NCBI GenBank assembly: GCA_944332645.1
Contig: CALVKK010000032.1
Coordinates: forward strand, 1-11,737
Source of the DNA: an uncultured Bacilli bacterium
GTDB taxonomy: Bacteria > Bacillota_I > Bacilli_A > RF39 > UBA660
DNA: 11,737 bases
Direction: 5' to 3'
This document shows, piece after piece, positions 6,831-11,737 of the stretch (its first letter is position 1; each line of letters opens with the position of its first letter). Made by a program: the position numbers and the translations under genes. The notes under the pieces were generated by a model that ran no database searches, had not been told where the DNA came from, and was given only the letters and a program-made list of their open reading frames with translations.

Positions 6831-7640
6831 ATGAAAAGAATGCTTAGTTTAGTTCTTGACGATGAGGGTAGAAAAAGTCTTGTTTTATATGTAGGTGAAG
6901 CACGAGATATTGATGAATTTACAACTAAAAAGTTTGAAAATTCCAATCAAATAAGAGAATATTTTAAAAACAAAATTGATCCTTATTTGCAAGAAAATGC
7001 TGGTTATTTGCAATCTATTCAAAATCGTACTGGCAAGAATTACAAAGGGCGAATTGTCATTTTAGAAATGTATGATAGTGATAGGGCATATTCTTATCGT
7101 TATCATTCTGTATTATATAAAAAACATATCGTAGCATTTAAAGAAATGATTAAAGATTGCCGTACTATGCAACGATTTCTCGAGTGGAGTAAGATAAATT
7201 ATAATTATAATGGAGTTAAGAGCTTGATTTCTCCTTTTCTAAGCCGTGAAATTAAAATAGTTGATTATAGTAAAAAAAGTAGAGTTGAATTAATAGGTCG
7301 AGAGATTCGCAAGCATAGCACTTATTATGAAATTTTAAGATTAATTAGTAAGGCATATTTAGAAGAACGAAAAAAAAGGCCTAATTTAAAAACCATAGAA
7401 AAAATTTACAGTGATTATTTAGCAGAAAAAAATGAAAAAAAAGCATTGAAAGATGCAGAAATTTATGATGGAAGAATAATACCAAATGTACCAGATGATG
7501 GCTATATTACTATCGACGGTGTTCGTGTTCCTATCGATGAAATGCCTGATCTTGATAATTTTAAGGATATTGAAAGTATAAATTTTTGGCTTGATGGTTT
7601 AGGTGATGTTGATGAAGAAAAGTATAATTCTTTTCATTAA
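6831..7640 (+). CDS. hypothetical protein, unknown function, upstream of Xer recombinase
   Basis: A 269-residue soluble protein. The reading frame also contains GTG 6810, but that lies at or before the predicted transcript start and upstream of the AAGGAG (6818-6823). ATG 6831, seven bases after that site, is the better start. The first 120 residues look like mixed alpha/beta (strands SLVLYVG at 16-22 and GRIVILEM at 73-80). Residues 140-205 are a basic helical stretch (SKKSRVELIGREIRKHS, YLEERKKRPNLK), and residues 208-265 form an acidic tail with VPDDGYITIDGVRVPIDEMP. There is no signal peptide, membrane segment or known catalytic motif. Its 3' end overlaps the Xer gene by 29 bases, so the two are translated in step. 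A DNA-associated partner of the recombinase is a guess only. Confidence 0.75.
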   Translation: MKRMLSLVLDDEGRKSLVLYVGEARDIDEFTTKKFENSNQIREYFKNKIDPYLQENAGYLQSIQNRTGKNYKGRIVILEMYDSDRAYSYRYHSVLYKKHIVAFKEMIKDCRTMQRFLEWSKINYNYNGVKSLISPFLSREIKIVDYSKKSRVELIGREIRKHSTYYEILRLISKAYLEERKKRPNLKTIEKIYSDYLAEKNEKKALKDAEIYDGRIIPNVPDDGYITIDGVRVPIDEMPDLDNFKDIESINFWLDGLGDVDEEKYNSFH

Positions 7641-8487
7641 TTACTTACAAGATAAAAATTATTCACAAAATACAATTAACAGCTATAAAAAAGATCTTAA
7701 TCTTTTTTGCGTGTATGCTAAAGATTGTGATGTAGATAAAGTTGATTATAGTTTTATTCGTAGTTACTTACAATTTCTTCATAATCATAACTATACTGCT
7801 AAAACTATTTCTAGACATATTAGTAGTTTAAAAAGTTTCTTTAGATATTTAACTAAAATGGATATTATAAAAGAAAATCCTTGCCTTTTAGTTACTAATC
7901 CTAAAATAGAAAAAAAATTACCAAATTATATTAATTATAAAGATTTAGAGGTTTTGTTTGATATTCCTGATTGTTCTTCACCTTTAGGTTTAAGAAATCG
8001 TTTGATTTTGGAATTGTTATATTCGTGTGGGGTGCGTGTTAGCGAGTTGATTAATATAAAATTAAATGATATTGATTTTAGTAATAATCGAATCCTAATT
8101 TTGGGAAAAGGAAACAAAGAACGATATGTTTTGTATGGTAAAATCTGTCAAAATTTATTAAATGATTATATTAATAATAGTCGATCATTATTAAATAAGA
8201 ATAGTGAGTATTTATTACTTAATAAATTTGGTAATAAAATAACAGATCGTGCAATTAGAATGATTATTGATGATATAGTTAAAAAAAGTAGTTTAAAATT
8301 AAATATTTCACCACATACTTTAAGACATACTTTTGCAACTCATTTATTAAATGAAGGTGCGGATTTAAAAATTGTTCAAGAATTGTTAGGCCATGAAAAT
8401 ATAGCAACGACGGGTATATATACTCATGTTTCTAATGAACATTTAAGACATGTTTATTTAGAGGCTCATCCACGAGCTAGGAGGTAA
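7612..8487 (+). CDS. Xer-family tyrosine recombinase (XerC/XerD-like)
   Basis: A 291-residue site-specific recombinase of typical Xer length. An N-terminal SAM-like DNA-binding domain (about residues 8-90, with FINYLQDKNYSQNTINSYKK) precedes the C-terminal catalytic domain. The active-site set is complete: R142 (CGVRVSEL), K166 (GKGNKER), H235 and R238 (HTLRHTFATH), H261 (LGHENI) and nucleophile Y270 (GIYTHV). Chromosome-dimer resolution at dif is the usual role. The ending AHPRARR is XerC-like, but sequence alone does not separate XerC, XerD or a lone XerA-type enzyme, and no dif-like site is visible. Possible starts are GTG 7603, ATG 7606 and ATG 7612; I choose 7612 because GGTGAT (7602-7607) lies four bases before it. 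Any choice overlaps the previous gene, because the conserved domain starts so early. Confidence 0.92.
   Translation: MKKSIILFINYLQDKNYSQNTINSYKKDLNLFCVYAKDCDVDKVDYSFIRSYLQFLHNHNYTAKTISRHISSLKSFFRYLTKMDIIKENPCLLVTNPKIEKKLPNYINYKDLEVLFDIPDCSSPLGLRNRLILELLYSCGVRVSELINIKLNDIDFSNNRILILGKGNKERYVLYGKICQNLLNDYINNSRSLLNKNSEYLLLNKFGNKITDRAIRMIIDDIVKKSSLKLNISPHTLRHTFATHLLNEGADLKIVQELLGHENIATTGIYTHVSNEHLRHVYLEAHPRARR
8479..8485 (+). promoter_or_regulatory. tdk ribosome binding site built from the Xer Arg-Arg-stop codons
   Basis: AGGAGGT is formed by the last two Arg codons (AGG AGG) and the first base of the TAA stop of the recombinase gene. It lies four bases before ATG 8490. Ribosomes finishing the recombinase therefore uncover the tdk site, implying coupled translation. 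Confidence 0.8.
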
Positions 8488-8489
8488 TT

Positions 8490-9107
8490 ATGGCAAAATT
8501 ATATTTCAATTATAGTGCAATGAGTGCAGGTAAAACAATAGATGTTATTACAACAGCATATAAATATAATTCTAAAGGAATGAAGGCTTTAGTTATGAAA
8601 CCTTCTATTGATACTAAAGGAGCCAAGTCAGTTGTATCAAGAATTGGTCTAGAAAGAGAAGTAGATATTCTTCTAAAACCAGAAGAAAGTTTATTCGATT
8701 ATATAAAAAAATATGGCGAAATAACTTGCTTAATTGTCGATGAAGCTCAATTTTTAACTGAAAAGCAAGTTTGTGAATTGTTTGTTATTGCTAAAAAATT
8801 AGATATACCTATTATTTGTTTTGGTTTAAAAGGAGACTTTCAAAGCAATTTATTTCAAGGTAGTGAAGCATTATTTAGATTTGCCGATACAGTTGAAGAA
8901 ATGGTTTCAATTTGTAGTTGTGGCAAAAAAGCAAGATTTAATGCTAGAAAAGTAAATGGTGAATATGTTTTTGAAGGTAAACAGGTTGAAATTGGCGCTG
9001 ATGATAGTTATGATCCATTATGTGGTAAATGTTATTTAGAAAAGGTTTTATTACCATATTCCGTAGATTTTCAAAAAATATATAAGAAAGTGAGAGGATT
9101 AAATTAA
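8490..9107 (+). CDS. tdk: thymidine kinase (type II, E. coli-like)
   Basis: A 205-residue cytoplasmic enzyme, the same length as E. coli Tdk, that phosphorylates thymidine (and deoxyuridine) with ATP in pyrimidine salvage. The P-loop is YSAMSAGKT (8-16), matching the YSAMNAGK form of E. coli and lactobacilli rather than the GSMFSGKS form of Bacillus subtilis. The signature SRIGL (50-54), the Walker B/catalytic-base region VDEAQFL (Glu85), and the thymidine-loop region IPIICFGLKGDF (106-117) follow. Zinc ligands are C142 and C144 (ICSCGKKA) with C178 and C181 (LCGKC). The lasso/substrate loop VEIGADDSY is present. Translation is coupled to the Xer gene through AGGAGG, and the TAA stop overlaps the next ATG (TAATG). 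Confidence 0.96.
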   Translation: MAKLYFNYSAMSAGKTIDVITTAYKYNSKGMKALVMKPSIDTKGAKSVVSRIGLEREVDILLKPEESLFDYIKKYGEITCLIVDEAQFLTEKQVCELFVIAKKLDIPIICFGLKGDFQSNLFQGSEALFRFADTVEEMVSICSCGKKARFNARKVNGEYVFEGKQVEIGADDSYDPLCGKCYLEKVLLPYSVDFQKIYKKVRGLN

Positions 9108-10747
9108 TGAAAAAAATATTATTTTTAATTATAACTTTTTTATTTAGTATAAGTTTTGTATCTGCAAAAAACAATATTTATGACATCGATATAAAAGTTT
9201 ATTTAGACGAAGATGGAAATGCTGATATAGAAGAGGTATGGAATGTTAAAGGTTCTGATGGAACGGAATGGTATAAAGTTTTAAATAATCTAGGTAATAT
9301 GGAACTAACTAATTTTAAAGTGTATATGGATGGTAGTTTATTAACATATAAAGAATGGGATGTTGATGAATCTTTATCTCAAAAAAAGGGCTATTATGGA
9401 ATTAATTATACTAATGATGGCTTAGAACTATGTTTTGGTAAATACGATTATAAAAATCATACCTTTAAATTAGAATATGAATTAAGCAATTTTGTCTTTA
9501 ATACTAATGATTCACAAGTGATTTATTACAATTTCATTGATAAATTATCTGATGTTAATTTTGATAATTTTACTATAGAAATCTCAAGTTATTATGATTT
9601 TCCTGATACTTTAGATGTTTGGGGTTATGGTTATAAAGGTTATGCTTATGTTTACGATGGTAAAATATATATGTCAAATGAATCCGATATGGATGGAAAT
9701 TATGTAGTTTTACTAGCTAAATTTCCATTAAATACTTTTAATACTTCAAATACTACTAAATATGATACATTTCATGATGTATATAATAAAGCTGAACAAG
9801 GCAGTTTCGATTATAACTATTCTAATATTCTTTCTAATGTAATGAATTTTATAATTACTATTTTTAATATTTTAATTTTTTTTCTTCCATTTATTATTGT
9901 CTTTTTTGTAGCTCGGGGTACTTCGTATGGTTATAAAGATAATAAAAAAATAACAAAAAAGAATACGGAATTTTTTAGAGACATTCCTTGCAATAAAGAT
10001 ATATACTACGCTAATGCACTTGCTAGTTTAAATAAGTGGTCTAAATCATCGGCTAGTATTTTAGGGGCTATTTTACTTAAATGGATTAAAGAGGGAAAAG
10101 TACAAATATTAAAAGAAAAATCAACTAAAATTGTTCTTAATAAAGATGTTAAATTAGATATTAAAGAAGAACAGGATTTATATGACATGATGTATAAAGC
10201 AAGTGGTGATGGTATTTTAGAAACAAAAGAATTAGAAAAATGGGCTAAAAAGAATTATAGTAAGTATTTAAATTTGTTTGATAAAATTAAAAATAATAAA
10301 ATAAAAGAATTAAAAGAACAAGGACATATTTATAAAAGAACAAATCGCAAAGAATGTAAGTATAAAAATGTTATGGATGATATTTTGTATGAGGATTCTA
10401 AAAAATTATATGGTCTAAAATTGTTTTTAGAAGAATTTTCATCTATTAATACTAAAGAGGCTATCGAAGTTAAACTATGGGATGAATATTTAATGTTTGC
10501 TTATATATTTGGTATAGCCGATAAAGTGGCCAAACAATTTAAAAATTTATATCCTGAATATATTGAAAATTTAGATACAGTTGATTTTGATACTATTATA
10601 TTTTTAAATATTATTTCAACTAGATCAGTTTCTGCTGCTTCTACTGCAAGAAGTAGAGCACAATCTTATTCATCTGGTGGCGGAGGATTCTCATCAGGTG
10701 GTGGAGGAGGGGGTTCCTTCGGTGGCGGCGGCGGAGGTAGTCGCTAA
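9107..10747 (+). CDS. DUF2207-domain membrane protein with glycine-rich C-terminus
   Basis: A 546-residue protein anchored in the cytoplasmic membrane. Residues 1-20 (KKILFLIITFLFSISFVSA) are a signal peptide with a likely cut after VSA. The extracytoplasmic DUF2207 beta-rich domain spans about 21-240 and contains the family-like opening YDIDIKVYLDEDGNADIEEV. One strong membrane segment (about 246-269) leads into a cytoplasmic region with FRDIPCNKDIYYANAL (290-305), a winged-helix-like part and LWDEYLMFAYIFGIADKVAKQF (about 457-478). The tail (from 521) is SSGGGGFSSGGGGGGSFGGG and similar, as is common in this family. Relatives usually have further membrane helices in the C-terminal half; here I see none of comparable strength. 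Family function is unknown. The ribosome site is GAGAGGA (9092-9098), and the start overlaps the tdk stop by one base. It is the last gene of the string. Confidence 0.88.
   Translation: MKKILFLIITFLFSISFVSAKNNIYDIDIKVYLDEDGNADIEEVWNVKGSDGTEWYKVLNNLGNMELTNFKVYMDGSLLTYKEWDVDESLSQKKGYYGINYTNDGLELCFGKYDYKNHTFKLEYELSNFVFNTNDSQVIYYNFIDKLSDVNFDNFTIEISSYYDFPDTLDVWGYGYKGYAYVYDGKIYMSNESDMDGNYVVLLAKFPLNTFNTSNTTKYDTFHDVYNKAEQGSFDYNYSNILSNVMNFIITIFNILIFFLPFIIVFFVARGTSYGYKDNKKITKKNTEFFRDIPCNKDIYYANALASLNKWSKSSASILGAILLKWIKEGKVQILKEKSTKIVLNKDVKLDIKEEQDLYDMMYKASGDGILETKELEKWAKKNYSKYLNLFDKIKNNKIKELKEQGHIYKRTNRKECKYKNVMDDILYEDSKKLYGLKLFLEEFSSINTKEAIEVKLWDEYLMFAYIFGIADKVAKQFKNLYPEYIENLDTVDFDTIIFLNIISTRSVSAASTARSRAQSYSSGGGGFSSGGGGGGSFGGGGGGSR
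10674..10746 (+). repeat. GC-rich low-complexity tract encoding the Gly/Ser tail
   Basis: Runs of GGT, GGC, GGA and GGG codons give short tandem G-rich blocks (for example GGTGGCGGCGGCGGAGG near 10721-10737). This is a sharp G-rich island in otherwise AT-rich DNA. The G runs lie on the coding strand and could form two-layer quadruplexes in the mRNA or DNA. The tract sits just before the gene's stop and terminator. Confidence 0.7.
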
Positions 10748-10770
10748 AAACTTGTTAATAATAAGTAAAA

Positions 10771-10802
10771 AAAATAAAAAAAGTGCTGACTTTTTTTATT
10801 TT
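10771..10802 (+). terminator. A/T-rich hairpin terminator after the DUF2207 gene
   Basis: Perfect 14-base arms, AAAATAAAAAAAGT (10771-10784) and ACTTTTTTTATTTT (10789-10802), flank a GCTG loop. The second arm supplies the T-rich tract. There is only one G-C pair, so the stem is weak in energy despite its length. The -35 box of the ppdK promoter begins in its loop. Confidence 0.6.
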
Positions 10803-10813
10803 CATGTTATAAT
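10786..10813 (+). promoter_or_regulatory. extended -10 promoter for ppdK
   Basis: A consensus TATAAT (10808-10813) is preceded by TG at 10805-10806. CTGACT (10786-10791), matching the -35 consensus at four positions, lies 16 bases upstream, within the loop and right arm of the preceding hairpin. The expected start near 10820 gives a leader of about 26 bases with AAGGAGG at 10832-10838. Confidence 0.65.
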
Positions 10814-10845
10814 TTAATAGTGTTAAACATTAAGGAGGGCAAAAT

Positions 10846-11737
10846 ATGACACAATATGTTTATTCCTTTAGTGAAGGAAACAAAGATATGAAAAATCTTT
10901 TAGGAGGCAAAGGCGCTAACTTGGCTGAAATGAAAAGTATTGGATTACCTGTTCCTGATGGATTTACAGTAACTACTGAAGCTTGTAATAAATACTACGA
11001 AGATGGTGAGAAAATAGCAGATGAAGTTATTGAACAAATAATGACAAAATTAAGTAATTTAGAAGAAACTTCAGGTAAAAAAATGGGAGATTTAACTAAT
11101 CCATTGTTAGTATCTGTTAGAAGTGGAGCTAGGGCTAGTATGCCAGGTATGATGGATACAGTACTTAATTTAGGCTTAAACGATGAAGTAGCAAAATATT
11201 TTAGTGAAAAAATCAATAATCCAAGATTCGTTTATGATTCTTATCGTAGGTTTATTCAAATGTTTGCCGATGTTGTTAAAGGATATCCTAAATCTAGTTT
11301 TGAAAGAGTATTAGATGAATTTAAAGAAAACAAAGGAGTTTTATTTGATACTGACTTAACAGCTGATGATATGAAGGAAATCACTAACAAATTTAAGTCT
11401 ATTTATAAAGAATTAGCTGGTTACGAATTCCCACAAGATCCAAAAACACAATTAATTGAAGCAGTTACTGCCGTATTTAGATCTTGGAATAATGAAAGAG
11501 CTATTATTTATCGTAGAATGAATGATATTCCAAGTAGTTGGGGAACAGCCGTTAATGTTCAGGAAATGGTTTATGGTAATAGTGGCGACAAATCTGGTAC
11601 TGGTGTAGCATTTACAAGGAATCCAGCTACTGGGGAAAACAAATTATATGGTGAATACTTAATCAATGCACAAGGAGAAGATGTTGTAGCAGGTATCGGA
11701 ACACCACAACCTATTTCGACTTTACAAAATGTAATGC
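10846..11737 (+). CDS. ppdK: pyruvate, phosphate dikinase (3'-truncated by window)
   Basis: The first 297 residues of an enzyme normally about 870-900 residues long. PPDK interconverts pyruvate + ATP + Pi and PEP + AMP + PPi. In fermentative Bacillota it often replaces or supplements pyruvate kinase in glycolysis and links to PPi metabolism; this use is known for the family, not shown here. The visible part is the ATP-grasp nucleotide-binding domain: the start MTQYVYSFSEGNKD, LLGGKGANLAEM (18-29), VSVRSGARASMPGMMDTVLN (89-108), GTAVNVQEMVYGN (233-245) and SGTGVAFTRNP (250-260). These match PPDK rather than PEP synthase. The phosphohistidine and PEP-binding domains lie beyond the window. AAGGAGG (10832-10838) sits seven bases before ATG 10846. 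It has its own promoter, apart from the preceding operon. Confidence 0.95.
   Translation, partial: MTQYVYSFSEGNKDMKNLLGGKGANLAEMKSIGLPVPDGFTVTTEACNKYYEDGEKIADEVIEQIMTKLSNLEETSGKKMGDLTNPLLVSVRSGARASMPGMMDTVLNLGLNDEVAKYFSEKINNPRFVYDSYRRFIQMFADVVKGYPKSSFERVLDEFKENKGVLFDTDLTADDMKEITNKFKSIYKELAGYEFPQDPKTQLIEAVTAVFRSWNNERAIIYRRMNDIPSSWGTAVNVQEMVYGNSGDKSGTGVAFTRNPATGENKLYGEYLINAQGEDVVAGIGTPQPISTLQNVM

Noticed and set aside
7612..8487. Integrase of a mobile element or phage
   Set aside because: Length and motifs fit housekeeping Xer; there are no att-like repeats, tRNA gene or phage genes nearby, and it sits in a tight operon with tdk.
8490..9107. Horizontal transfer of tdk, suggested by its E. coli-like P-loop
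   Set aside because: Lactobacilli and streptococci also have this thymidine kinase subtype, and base composition matches the neighbours.
1..11737. Mycoplasma genetic code (TGA = Trp)
   Set aside because: TGG is used for Trp, and TGA ends two genes at sensible positions, one of them overlapping the next start codon.

Overview
The window is very AT-rich bacterial DNA (by eye clearly under one third G+C). All supported genes lie on the + strand, and most have strong AGGAGG-type ribosome sites. TGG is the tryptophan codon and TGA is used as a stop (ends of the genes at 1365 and 2816), so the genetic code is the standard bacterial one. An E. coli/lactobacilli-type thymidine kinase, a single Xer recombinase, a PMCA/SERCA-like Ca2+ pump, a DUF2207 membrane protein and pyruvate phosphate dikinase together suggest a low-GC Bacillota or Mycoplasmatota-related gut bacterium (RF39, Erysipelotrichia-like). 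That placement is inference.

Region 1 (1-2756) holds four genes I cannot assign to a function. They are a membrane protein cut by the left edge (1-564), a 171-residue protein with an internal duplication (683-1198), and a two-gene operon of helical or coiled-coil cytoplasmic proteins (1365-2728). The operon has its own extended -10 promoter and a perfect stem-loop terminator. This is the accessory-looking, least explained part of the window.

Region 2 (2772-6804) starts from an extended -10 promoter with a very short leader. It encodes a COG2509-type FAD-dependent dehydrogenase with a four-cysteine cluster. Its stop overlaps the start (ATGA) of a complete P2-type Ca2+-ATPase.

Region 3 (6777-10802) is a tightly packed, overlapping gene string: an unknown 269-residue protein, a Xer tyrosine recombinase, thymidine kinase (tdk) and a DUF2207 surface/membrane protein with a glycine-rich tail. 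Its likely promoter has a -10 box that overlaps the ATPase stop codon. No terminator separates regions 2 and 3, so read-through from the 2772 promoter is possible. The string ends in an A/T-rich hairpin.

Region 4 (10786-11737) is the promoter and first third of ppdK, cut by the right edge. Its -35 box sits in the terminator hairpin of the preceding gene.

I see no tRNA, rRNA, CRISPR array, IS element or recognisable dif site. No gene-free stretch exceeds 300 bases; the longest is 1199-1364. I found no convincing new defence or mobile system. The most unusual items are the duplicated-motif protein with a palindrome inside its promoter, the orphan coiled-coil operon, and several places where coding and control signals share the same bases.
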